A stretch of DNA of 46,246 bases, taken from NCBI GenBank assembly GCA_019113605.1, contig DXHF01000041.1:1-46246 (forward strand). The letters run 5' to 3'. The stretch's first letter is position 1. Each line of letters opens with the position of its first letter. This stretch comes from Candidatus Paenibacillus intestinavium. GTDB taxonomy: Bacteria; Bacillota; Bacilli; Paenibacillales; Paenibacillaceae. The notes under the pieces were generated by a model. It searched no databases. It saw nothing but the letters and a program-made list of their open reading frames with translations, and was not told the DNA's origin. Shown piece by piece: positions 10,499-19,771 of this stretch. A program made the position numbers and the translations under genes.

Positions 10499-10808
10499 GA
10501 CACAACCCCCTCTAATAATTTTGCTGATAAGATGCTTTTCCACTGTTTTCTGCACGGACGCATCTCTCCTATTTAGGTTAATCAAAAAGAGTTTGTTGCG
10601 GTATGGGCAATAGCTACAATCAAATGTTGATTTTTAACTTAGTGATTATCAATTTATAAAATACCATTAGCGATTTGTACAATTTAATCGTAATTTCACC
10701 TTGTTATCGATTAGCTCCTCCCCGCAAACTCCAAAAAGATTCAACCAACAGCAATATCAATAGCAAAGGGCACTGTGACACTACGCAGATTTGCCTACAA
10801 TAATAAAA

Positions 10809-10924
10809 TACGAAAACGCCTTCGCTCACATCGTTGCGACAAGATCACCTTAACCAACCATTTCGTGATCCGCTCGACAAGATTTTCGACTGCAGACGCT
10901 AATTCACCGTCAGGCGTTTTCGTA
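10809..10924. repeat. Spaced perfect inverted repeat TACGAAAACGCC ... GGCGTTTTCGTA
   Basis: 12-bp arms at 10809-10820 and 10913-10924, immediately left of the dus pseudogene. Confidence 0.6.
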
Positions 10925-10943
10925 GCAAACAATGCCAACATCA

Positions 10944-11342
10944 TTTCGTCACGTCGTTAGTGAGGTTGCAAAACCTCAAGGTCATATATTGAAACAAGAT
11001 ATTGCTAATCTTTCCATTCACCTTCGTACGTTGTTAACTATTAATAGAGATATTCCTAACCGCGCAACAGGATTAAAACTAGTGGAACAATACAGGGTTG
11101 ATGGTGTCATGATTGGCCGCGGCATTTTCACTAATCCATTTGCTTTTGAAATAGAACCTAAAGAATTAAATATTCAAAAGAAACCGGGCCACGTCCGTTT
11201 AAACCACTTCTTCGCTTTTTCAAAATCTATGTTCGTGGATTTAGAGGCGCAGGCGAACTAAGAAATCAATTAATGGATACCAGTTCAACAGATGAAGTAC
11301 GTCGTTTAGTAAAACATGTTTTAGAGGAAGAATTAGATCGAG
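10944..11342 (+). pseudogene. Decayed duplicate of the dus gene at 530..1507
   Basis: TTCGTCACGTCGTTAGTGA, GGTCATATATTGAAACAAGATATTGCTAATCT, GTTGATGGTGTCATGATTGG.CGCGGCATTTTCAC.AATCCATTTGC and TTAGAGGCGCAGGCGAACT all match dus. Two internal deletions and a frameshift are visible. Confidence 0.95.
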
Positions 11343-11365
11343 GCATACCCACCTAAATATAAAAT

Positions 11366-11412
11366 AATGAGAGACCTTTCAAAAGTTCAATGAACTCATG
11401 GAAGGTCTCACA
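11366..11412. terminator. Second copy of the dus terminator
   Basis: GAGAGACCTTTC(A)AAAGTTCAATGAACTCATGGAAGGTCTC versus GAGACCTCCTAGAAGTTCAATGAACTCATGAAAGGTCTC at 1571-1610. Confidence 0.85.
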
Positions 11413-11420
11413 TTTAAAAG

Positions 11421-11452
11421 ATGGCCCCTGAACAATTACAGAGGCCATCTCC
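11421..11452. terminator. Hairpin downstream of SLH beta-helix gene
   Basis: AGATGGCCCCTG...CAGAGGCCATCT inverted repeat. Confidence 0.55.
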
Positions 11453-11490
11453 TATCTAGTTAAGCATATAGTGCTTTTTTCTATGACTCT

Positions 11491-14400
11491 TTAAGCTGGC
11501 AGAAAGTTTAGATGACGCAGCATTCGCTCCAAAATAACAACTGCTTCAGCACGCGTGGCTTGGTCCTGTGGAGTCAGTTGCTCCTGACCTCTTCCATTCA
11601 ATAATCCGTACTGTATAGCCATTTCCATTGCCTCCTGCGCATATGCACTAACTTTATAACCATCCTTGAACTGATCCAAACTATAATTCGTTGCCTTACT
11701 CAGCTTCCCTTTGTTAGCAAACTGTATAGCATTAATAATAATGACAGCCATCTGCTCCCTTGTAATTGTATCTTCCGGTGCAAATTCACCTGTCTTGAAC
11801 CCATTAATTAATCCTGCCCCAGTGGCTGCACCAATCGCATCTGCATACCAAGCATCTGAAGAAACATCCACGAAAGTATTGGAGACGTATGGTGTTAAGC
11901 CAAGGGCACGGCTTACAAGAGCTGTAAATTCAGCTCTTGTAATATGATCGTCCGGATTGAATTGTGTCTGCGACTTACCTTTTACCAGAAGCTTGGATGC
12001 AAGTAAAGCTACCGAATCCTTTGACCAATGAAGCTGAGTATCGGCAAACTGTACATTCGCTTGTACTAGGGTGTATACACCATCACCCGTACGATGGATG
12101 ACAATATTCGTTTTATTATCCTTATGCTCCATTATGGCAGGCACATATTGCATCTGTCCTGTTGCAACATCGAATCGAACAACAGATATCGATCCAATTG
12201 GCAGGATCCCCTCTAAGCTGAGCTTAATTGGGGCATATACTTGTTTAGAAGTACGATCATCAGCTCCACCAATTAATCTTACTTCCACACCAGGGTACAG
12301 CACTTTAATTGCAGCTTTTTCAGCAGCATCCTGTAACGCCTCATAAAGGACTCCCTGTACCTGATTAAATTGAAGCGTAATGGTATCAAATAGTTTATCG
12401 CTATACAGAGCTGATACTGACAGCTCAAAAGTTGCCTCTTTGGATTGAACAAGTAGCAGAGCTTGTGGAGCTGCTTCTTTCATCAGTTGAAGCACTTCCT
12501 GCGTCAATAGAATCTCCATCCCACTTAATTGTTGCTTTGTGTTCAGCAAAATATACGACAACTCTTGCTTTTGCAAAGCGGTTAGTACTACCAAAGCTTG
12601 CTTAATGGCAGCATAGTCCAGCTGATAGTACGAAATCTCTATTCCCTGAACATTCTTTTTGATGACTGGACTTCCTAGATCTACATGAAGCTGATTCGGA
12701 TTATTAACAGGCTCATTCGGATTCGTCTCTTCAGGGAACCAAGGTGTTGATGGAACGGAAGGAGACGTCGGATCATCGCTCTGATGAATCCAAAACTCTA
12801 CAATACTATTCCACAGATTCATAGCATTTCCTTGACCTATATACCTCACATACTTTGCCTTTACGGGAGTAAACTCAAATGTTTCTATCTGATTAACCTC
12901 CCCTTTTGTACTTTCTGCACCTTTTAGTACAGGAGTGAAGTTAATTCCGTCTTTAGAAACCTCCAAATCAAAGTAATTTTCTCTTTGATGACCATTGAAG
13001 AAAATAATACTGCTCTTATTAATCCACTGCTCATGTTCCAGCTCTAATAGCAAATGCTCTCCCATTCCTTCTGCTGACCAACGAGAACCAATATCTCGAT
13101 CAACTACATTCAGGGGCACGTTGCCATCATCTTTACTTGCTTTTACATTTGCAATAGCAGCGAAAGTTCCTACTGGGTCTGCTAGCGCTTCTACTACCTG
13201 AATAGTCAATTCACTTGATACAGTAATCCCATTATACGTCGCACTCGCCTTTACTACTGTTGTACCAGGCTTTTTCCCATAGAAGGTATCGTTGCTCACT
13301 GTTCCAATTTCAGGATTACTTACTTGGTAAACGATTGATGCCTCAACTGATGATGGATGAATGACATTGTGGTTATCCAAGGTCAAGTAAGAAACCAACT
13401 TTCCGGTATTACCTACCACAATCTCGTCTGTATTCAAACGCCAACCAACGACAGATTTATCTGGTGCAAGCGTTAATTTAGTTGGAAGAGTTGGAAATTT
13501 TGCCAATGTGAAGTGAACGGTATATGATTTAACAGCTCCGCCTTTACTTATGGTAATGATACCATCTCCATCCAAGCTTGTAGGTTGTTCAATAGAGATC
13601 GCAGCGTCCTGATCTAACGCAGCTGCCTCCAAAACTGGAATTTGAGTAGTTCCATACGGAAGCGTGTAGTTATACTTTGTTTTTAAAAATTGCATGCCTG
13701 GGATCGCTTCACCATTAACATAAAGAGATTGTAAGGCTGTATCTCTATTCATCTGCTTGCTCGTCAGCTGATCCGCGTACAAGCTTTGTGGAAGAAGCCT
13801 ATCCCCTTCACCAATGCCTTCCGCCATATCGAAGGGTCTTGTATCCGTATCGGGTATAGATCCGATGATATCCACATTTACATTAGACACATTTCCTTTA
13901 GTCCCAATAATGTACCCATTTCCAAACTGCTCTGACTCAATAATGATATTATCACCTATTTTGCTTGAATGCGGAGCAATTCCCTCTGTATTCCAAAAAA
14001 CACTTTCTGTCGTTACAACCCCATGACGATTATTAATGTTGGAGCCGTAATCTCTCGATATTGCCGAGATACCATCTCCATCCAGAACCATACTATCAAT
14101 AAGGTTAGCCATACTTAAGTACATATGGAAATCAGTCATTAGGGACGATTTTTCCGCCTTTACGTTCTGCAGTACGTTGCCATTTGCTGCAAAGTTCGCA
14201 TACGTAAAATTATGTCGTGCACCAGTTGCCTTACTATTAGAAATAAGGTCATCATTCCCTTTAAGCTGATACAAATATCCATTGCCGTTAGCACCACGAT
14301 ATTGTGGATATTGCATCGTAACATGATCAATCGTAACGTTCTTAGTTCGTTCAAGCACAATGCCGTTAGAAAGAATATGGTATTCTGCATTACCTGCTGG

Positions 14401-16005
14401 TTTGTAAGTACTTACATTAGTTACCCAGCTATTGGTGACTGCTAGAATATAAATTATTTTCGCCAAATCAGTCTCATAACCAGCCGTACCTGACTCCTTG
14501 AAATCGTTCTCTGCCAAGCCCGTTTTTGAATTTTGTTTATTCGCGATCGAGAAGTCCTGCAACCCAATTTCGGATGGTGGTGCCTCCGCCTTGATAATAG
14601 AAATATTATCACGCAGCTTCAGCGGATATCTCGTAGGTACATCGATCGTAATTGTACTTTTTTCGTGATCAACAGCCAATACCTGTCTATAATATATTTC
14701 TTCAATATTACCAAGTCTCGATTTCCAGCGTACCTGCATACCCAGTTCCTCCAGAAATTGTTCTGTCGTATCGAAAGTAATAACTAGGTAATCACCAGTC
14801 TCAAAACCTTGCGTATTCTCAACAGTAAGCAACGATGTAGGCTCTAGAGCAGAAGCTGCCAGCTTCGTTGTTACATTCGATCTCTTCCAGCCACCTGTTC
14901 CTACACGGATAATTTCTTTTTGCTTCATATTTTCAGAAGCATTATAGATAAAGGTTTTGTCGACCCCATCGCCTTTCAATACTATGTTGCTAGAAGTGAT
15001 GGCCAACGAATAAGATTTATTCATCTGTGGATTCACTTGATATGTGCCTGTCGGCAGGTACACAACGCCCCCACCGGCTTCTTCCGCCGTATCAATAGCC
15101 TGTTGAATCGCTGTTGTCGCATCAGTTTGTCCTGTTGGATCAGCTAAATAAGGCTTTTGTGTTACATCAATGCTATTAACCATATCTACTTGAGGTAACG
15201 ACAGTTCCCCCCGATGATAGCCAGCGTAGGAAAAGTCATGCAGGAATCTGCCCTTCTCATCGGTATATCCAGGATACCAATCAGTTGGATATAATCGACT
15301 TCTACCATCACTATCTAAACTCATATCCTCTGGTATAAAGGTAGGATCTGATACGATTAAGCGAGGTGGATTTTGTCCTCCCGCCTTTGTATCCTTACCA
15401 CGATGGTAAAAATTCCCTTTATCAGTTTTGGCAACAATTATAAATGTAACGTTGGCTGCTCCGTTTTCCTTCTGCTCCTTTATGTATTCCGTTACATCAG
15501 CATCTTGATAAGCATTAGATGTAGAAAATAACACTTCCGTTATAGGCTCAGCGTTCATAGTCGGCCTATTATTCCAGGTAAGATTCATTTCTGTCCAATC
15601 CTCTGATCCTGATGCTCCGAAAACCTCAATGTAGTTTTCAGCTGTATCATTTGTACTTTTCGATGTGTCTCGACCCCATACAGAAAATAGTGTCGTCCCA
15701 ATCTTATCCGCTTCCGGGAGTTCCGTCAGATCAAATTTGAAATAGGAATAAGACCCTGTACCTGAGACATTCATTCCATCAGCATTCAACTCTGGTGTTC
15801 CAGCAGCAGGATGATAGTTTTTGTCTGCATCTTCAGCATTTTTCGGACGATTAACGATTGAATCCTCTAACGGCTTTATATTTTGTTCATATGCAAAAGC
15901 TGAAGCTGCAGAAGCTACTTGATTATGATCAATCTTTGTAATCGCTATCATTTGTCCGAATATTAAAGATACAACTAACATTACACTAATTACTCTTTTC
16001 ATCAT
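11491..16005 (-). CDS. SLH-anchored, secreted right-handed beta-helix (pectate-lyase/GH28-related) protein with N-terminal DNRLRE/CBM96-like, Ig-like and F5/8C-like modules
   Basis: Signal peptide; YSYFKFDLTELP...NLTWNNRPTMN; DPTGQTDATTAIQQAIDTAEEAGGGVVYLPTGTYQV (Pectate_lyase_3 entry motif); cadherin-like repeat; SRWSAEG..LLLELEHEQWINKSSIIF (discoidin-like); three C-terminal SLH motifs (ITRAEFTALVSRALGL, ITREQMAVII, ATRAEAVVILERML). Confidence 0.85.
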   Translation of the reverse strand: MMKRVISVMLVVSLIFGQMIAITKIDHNQVASAASAFAYEQNIKPLEDSIVNRPKNAEDADKNYHPAAGTPELNADGMNVSGTGSYSYFKFDLTELPEADKIGTTLFSVWGRDTSKSTNDTAENYIEVFGASGSEDWTEMNLTWNNRPTMNAEPITEVLFSTSNAYQDADVTEYIKEQKENGAANVTFIIVAKTDKGNFYHRGKDTKAGGQNPPRLIVSDPTFIPEDMSLDSDGRSRLYPTDWYPGYTDEKGRFLHDFSYAGYHRGELSLPQVDMVNSIDVTQKPYLADPTGQTDATTAIQQAIDTAEEAGGGVVYLPTGTYQVNPQMNKSYSLAITSSNIVLKGDGVDKTFIYNASENMKQKEIIRVGTGGWKRSNVTTKLAASALEPTSLLTVENTQGFETGDYLVITFDTTEQFLEELGMQVRWKSRLGNIEEIYYRQVLAVDHEKSTITIDVPTRYPLKLRDNISIIKAEAPPSEIGLQDFSIANKQNSKTGLAENDFKESGTAGYETDLAKIIYILAVTNSWVTNVSTYKPAGNAEYHILSNGIVLERTKNVTIDHVTMQYPQYRGANGNGYLYQLKGNDDLISNSKATGARHNFTYANFAANGNVLQNVKAEKSSLMTDFHMYLSMANLIDSMVLDGDGISAISRDYGSNINNRHGVVTTESVFWNTEGIAPHSSKIGDNIIIESEQFGNGYIIGTKGNVSNVNVDIIGSIPDTDTRPFDMAEGIGEGDRLLPQSLYADQLTSKQMNRDTALQSLYVNGEAIPGMQFLKTKYNYTLPYGTTQIPVLEAAALDQDAAISIEQPTSLDGDGIITISKGGAVKSYTVHFTLAKFPTLPTKLTLAPDKSVVGWRLNTDEIVVGNTGKLVSYLTLDNHNVIHPSSVEASIVYQVSNPEIGTVSNDTFYGKKPGTTVVKASATYNGITVSSELTIQVVEALADPVGTFAAIANVKASKDDGNVPLNVVDRDIGSRWSAEGMGEHLLLELEHEQWINKSSIIFFNGHQRENYFDLEVSKDGINFTPVLKGAESTKGEVNQIETFEFTPVKAKYVRYIGQGNAMNLWNSIVEFWIHQSDDPTSPSVPSTPWFPEETNPNEPVNNPNQLHVDLGSPVIKKNVQGIEISYYQLDYAAIKQALVVLTALQKQELSYILLNTKQQLSGMEILLTQEVLQLMKEAAPQALLLVQSKEATFELSVSALYSDKLFDTITLQFNQVQGVLYEALQDAAEKAAIKVLYPGVEVRLIGGADDRTSKQVYAPIKLSLEGILPIGSISVVRFDVATGQMQYVPAIMEHKDNKTNIVIHRTGDGVYTLVQANVQFADTQLHWSKDSVALLASKLLVKGKSQTQFNPDDHITRAEFTALVSRALGLTPYVSNTFVDVSSDAWYADAIGAATGAGLINGFKTGEFAPEDTITREQMAVIIINAIQFANKGKLSKATNYSLDQFKDGYKVSAYAQEAMEMAIQYGLLNGRGQEQLTPQDQATRAEAVVILERMLRHLNFLPA

Positions 16006-16415
16006 GACACTCCTCTACTCTAGTAATGAACAGCCTATTGATTCATTCAACTAATCTACCTCATTCAGCTCCTTTTCGTATTTGCTGTTTACCTCTCTCA
16101 TACCTATGTAATTTTCTAGGATGTTACGGCTTACAGGGTTATTATAGTTGTTAAAGTTTAATTAAACTATGTTCAAAACTTAAAAATCGATAAACAATAT
16201 ATAAAATAACACCTATAAAATCCCCTCTTTAGGTTCGCCTAACAGTTCTACTAGCGTTACTTTAAAAATTGTTACTAGACAATTCTCACTCCTTCTTCAT
16301 CTATCGCGTAACTTTCACAATAAACAGAAAAAAAACGCCATCAAAGCGGTTATCCATATTTTATTTTCCTTTAAGTCCTCTTAGGAACTTCAGTATAACG
16401 ACTGTTAACACTAAA

Positions 16416-16478
16416 TTAGACAACTTTATTAATGGCTAACTTTCGATATGCGATCGGACTAAAGTAGCCAAGCGTGTA
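16416..16478 (-). pseudogene. IS3-family-type transposase C-terminal remnant
   Basis: Minus strand YTLGYFSPIAYRKLAINKVV* resembles the '(H)S.LGYLSP.EYE' tail of IS3-family OrfB; followed by TCTAATTTAGTGTTAACAGTC resembling an IS3 terminal repeat. Confidence 0.5.
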
Positions 16479-16604
16479 CTCAGATAATATAAAGCTGAAA
16501 GGCTAGGAAGCCTTGTCAGTCTTACATCATGCTGCCCATAACTATGGGCGGTCTTGATGAGATTTGGTGGTATTTTGAATACGATGAGTATAGAAAAAGC
16601 AGAA

Positions 16605-16631
16605 AACCAGTCCGATTTATCCGGACTGGTT
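16605..16631. terminator. Hairpin terminator
   Basis: AACCAGTCCG-loop-CGGACTGGTT; T-rich on minus-strand exit (TTCTGCTTTTTC). Confidence 0.6.
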
Positions 16632-16786
16632 CTTTATGTGTGATGATTATATGGGCATGATTGTGGGCCAGAGTAACTTCTCCTCTCCCCCGGATATGGG
16701 GGAGCACGTATGTATATTTGAATTAGATAGAATATGAAATAGTGAAAGATATTGAAAAGGTGAAGAGTATCATTCTCATATTTAAA

Positions 16787-17974
16787 TTAGTCTAATTCGT
16801 AATAATTACATACAACTTGTCCAACCGCTTTAGCAGCTACGATAAGAGCATCTTCGTCAATATCAAATTTCGGATGATGATTGAAGTAAGGCTGTTCTAC
16901 TCCTTTAGGTGAACAAGCAATGTAAAAGAAGCAAGCAGGGAATTTTTCCGCATAGTAAGCAAAATCTTCAGATGGAGGTAATGCTGGAAATTCTTTTACT
17001 TCTTTAATGTCTTTATCGTTCATGCTTTTTAAGCTTTCTGCTACCTTAGCTGTAAGTTCAGGATTGTTATACAAAGGCGGGTAATCTGGAGTATACGTAA
17101 GCTCACATGTAACGTCAAATTCTTCTTCAATCCCTCTTGCAATACGTCTAATCTCTTTCGCAATTGTTTCACTTGTTTTTACATTCATATAACGAATATC
17201 GCCCTCAAGCTCTACACTGTCTTTAATTACGTTGAATGTACCTTTTCCGTCAAAGGATCCGATGGTGATGACACCAATATCAAATGGATTTAATCTACGG
17301 CTTACAATCGTTTGCACAGCAGTAACAAAATAAGCAGCAGCAACAATCGCATCGTTAGCTAGATGAGGAGAGGAGCCATGTCCGCCTATTCCTTGAACTT
17401 TTAATTTCATATATGCTCGTCCATTGAAGGAATATCCAGCGTGATATCCTACCGTTCCCGCTGGACCCATTGGCAATAAATGAATACCATAAATGGCATC
17501 TAAATCATCAATTAAACCTGACTCGACAATACTTTTTGCTCCGCCCGGCGGAACCTCTTCAGCATGTTGATGAATGATTTTTATCGTTCCTGGAATAGAG
17601 TCTTTTAATTGAATGAAGCAATCAGCTAACACTAGCAAGTAAGCCGTATGTCCATCATGCCCACATGCGTGCATCACACCTTCATTTTTTGATCTAAACG
17701 GTACGTCTGTTTCTTCTACAATCGGGAGGGCATCAAAATCTGCGCGTAAACCAATCGTTTTACCAGGTTTTCCACCTTTAATCGTAACGATAATGCCATA
17801 ACCGTTTCCGACATTCGTTTGAATATCTACATCTTTTCCTTTATAAAAATCTACAATGTACTGAGCTGTTTTCTTCTCTTTGAATGAAACCTCTGGATTT
17901 TCATGCAAATGGCGCCGTATAGAAATTATTTCGTCCTTACGTGATTCTAACATGCTCATTAATTCACTCTTCAT
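16787..17974 (-). CDS. M20-family amidohydrolase (N-acyl amino acid / peptide amidohydrolase)
   Basis: RRHLHENPEVSFKEKKTAQYI, GLRADFDALPI.EETDVPF, MHACGHDGHTAYLL, HQHAEEVPPGGAK. Confidence 0.95.
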   Translation of the reverse strand: MKSELMSMLESRKDEIISIRRHLHENPEVSFKEKKTAQYIVDFYKGKDVDIQTNVGNGYGIIVTIKGGKPGKTIGLRADFDALPIVEETDVPFRSKNEGVMHACGHDGHTAYLLVLADCFIQLKDSIPGTIKIIHQHAEEVPPGGAKSIVESGLIDDLDAIYGIHLLPMGPAGTVGYHAGYSFNGRAYMKLKVQGIGGHGSSPHLANDAIVAAAYFVTAVQTIVSRRLNPFDIGVITIGSFDGKGTFNVIKDSVELEGDIRYMNVKTSETIAKEIRRIARGIEEEFDVTCELTYTPDYPPLYNNPELTAKVAESLKSMNDKDIKEVKEFPALPPSEDFAYYAEKFPACFFYIACSPKGVEQPYFNHHPKFDIDEDALIVAAKAVGQVVCNYYELD

Positions 17975-18013
17975 CTTACGTCTCCTTTGTAATTTAATTA
18001 ATTCGTTTATTCG

Positions 18014-19456
18014 TTAATTTGCTGCTTTATTTGGCATTTGATATGTTTTTTTTGACTGATCATCGGACGGTTTACCAGCATCTTTTGGAACCATAATCAG
18101 AATGGATAGTAATGAAAGGATTCCGAATATTACGTTTACGATAATCCCTACTGATGCCGCAAGCTCAATACTTCCTACCGCTGCTATTGAACTATAAACC
18201 GTTGCCGAGATGGCTACACCTATCGCACTGCCTAGTGAGCTTGCCATTTTATAAACACCTGCCGCTTCACCTACTTTATGTGATGGTGCATTGGAGACAG
18301 ATGTGTCTGTAGATGGTGTAGCATATATACCCAGTCCAAGCCCGAATAAAACAAACCCAATAAATACGGCAACGGTGTACAAAAAACCTGGCAAGAAGGT
18401 TAAAGCCATAAGCGCTACACCAACTGTCGTAATAATAGCTCCCCAAACCATAGGTACCTTTGCACCTACTCTTTGCAAAATTTTCTCACCGACACGAATC
18501 ATAGCAAGCACAACGACTAAATAGCCAATCGATAGCATTCCTGACTGAAATGCCGTGAACCCTCGACCTACTTGAACATACGTATTGGCAACAACAAGTG
18601 TCCCAGCAATCGCATTTAACAAAAAGTTAGAGTATGTTGCTCCAGCGTATGGTTTGTTTTTAAATAAAGAGAAATCTATAAGCGCGATATCCTTCCCTTT
18701 TTCAACCTTGAAGAAGACAATAGCTCCGGCAATAGTAACGATGGCAAGAATAATCGTTATTGGACTTGTCCAACCCAAATCTGAACCAAATGTAATAACC
18801 ACATTTAATGCAATCATCGTGACGATAAAGATTGCTAAACCACCAAAATCAAACTTAAACTTTCCGTTTCCTTCTACTTTACTTTCAGGCGTATCTTTAA
18901 TAAGCCACATTGCAAGAATGGCAAACACTATGGAAAAGATAAAAATCCATCTCCAGCCCAAATACGTTGCAATGGCACCACCTGCAAATGAACAGACCCC
19001 TGAGCCTCCCCAAGATCCAATGGACCAGTAACTAAGAGCACGTTGTCTTTCTTTCCCTTCGAAGTAAGCCTTCATTAAAGCAATCGTTGCTGGCATAATA
19101 CAAGCTGCCGAAAGCCCTTGAATAATACGTCCGATTATTAATAAGGCAGATCCTTGTGCAAAAACAAGACATAAGCAGCCAATCACACTTAGTATTAATC
19201 CAAGATACGTAATTTTTTTACGTCCAATTTTATCTGCAATTCCTCCAGCAGCAACGATAAATAACCCTGAGAATAAAGCGGTTAAACTAATTGCAATATT
19301 TAATGTTCCGTGCGAAATCCCTAAATCCGCTTGAACTGCAGGAACTACATTTACCATTGCCTGTGCGAAAAGCCAAAATGTGATAACGCCGAATACAATC
19401 CCTGCAATTAACTTATTTGTACCTTTGTAATTTGCATCCATCGTTAATCCTCCCAT
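18014..19456 (-). CDS. MFS transporter (DHA2/14-TM-like)
   Basis: GGIADKIGRKKITYLGL, GRIIQGLSAACIMPATIALM, repeated TM segments; start may be internal ATG at 19441. Confidence 0.92.
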   Translation of the reverse strand: MGGLTMDANYKGTNKLIAGIVFGVITFWLFAQAMVNVVPAVQADLGISHGTLNIAISLTALFSGLFIVAAGGIADKIGRKKITYLGLILSVIGCLCLVFAQGSALLIIGRIIQGLSAACIMPATIALMKAYFEGKERQRALSYWSIGSWGGSGVCSFAGGAIATYLGWRWIFIFSIVFAILAMWLIKDTPESKVEGNGKFKFDFGGLAIFIVTMIALNVVITFGSDLGWTSPITIILAIVTIAGAIVFFKVEKGKDIALIDFSLFKNKPYAGATYSNFLLNAIAGTLVVANTYVQVGRGFTAFQSGMLSIGYLVVVLAMIRVGEKILQRVGAKVPMVWGAIITTVGVALMALTFLPGFLYTVAVFIGFVLFGLGLGIYATPSTDTSVSNAPSHKVGEAAGVYKMASSLGSAIGVAISATVYSSIAAVGSIELAASVGIIVNVIFGILSLLSILIMVPKDAGKPSDDQSKKTYQMPNKAAN

Positions 19457-19712
19457 AATTTAACTACATTTTATGTACATTATCAATTTATTTCATCTAC
19501 TTATTTGATAAAAAGTATGCCCTCAAAACCTTGAGCTCATTCTTTGATGGTCAGTAACCTTATTCCGTAATGTATTACAAAAAATTTATACTTGCACATA
19601 CAACATATCGACTGTAACCTAAGTCTTACTATTGACCGGCAAACAGAAAGATTCTCTCATTTGTATTCCTCCTTGCTATTTCATAGCCGCATGCTTGCAT
19701 AAATATAAAGAA

Positions 19713-19763
19713 AGGAAAGCCAGAATCATGGTGAACTACAGCACCTTGATCCTCAGCTTTCCT
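19713..19763 (-). terminator. Terminator downstream of SLH-GH32 gene
   Basis: AGGAAAGC ... GCTTTCCT stem followed on minus strand by TTCTTTATATTT. Confidence 0.6.
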
Positions 19764-19771
19764 CTTACCAG

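Noticed and set aside
10389-10613. Plus-strand ORF 74 aa upstream region of SBP2
   Set aside because: Overlaps the SBP2 signal peptide and promoter antisense; no coding evidence.
14160-14390. Many 60-130 aa ORFs antisense or out of frame inside large genes (e.g. 14160..14390, 18585..19031, 24272..24622, 29642..30043, 41193..41540)
   Set aside because: They lie wholly within strongly supported CDSs, lack recognisable domains or SD signals, and are the expected shadows of long reading frames.
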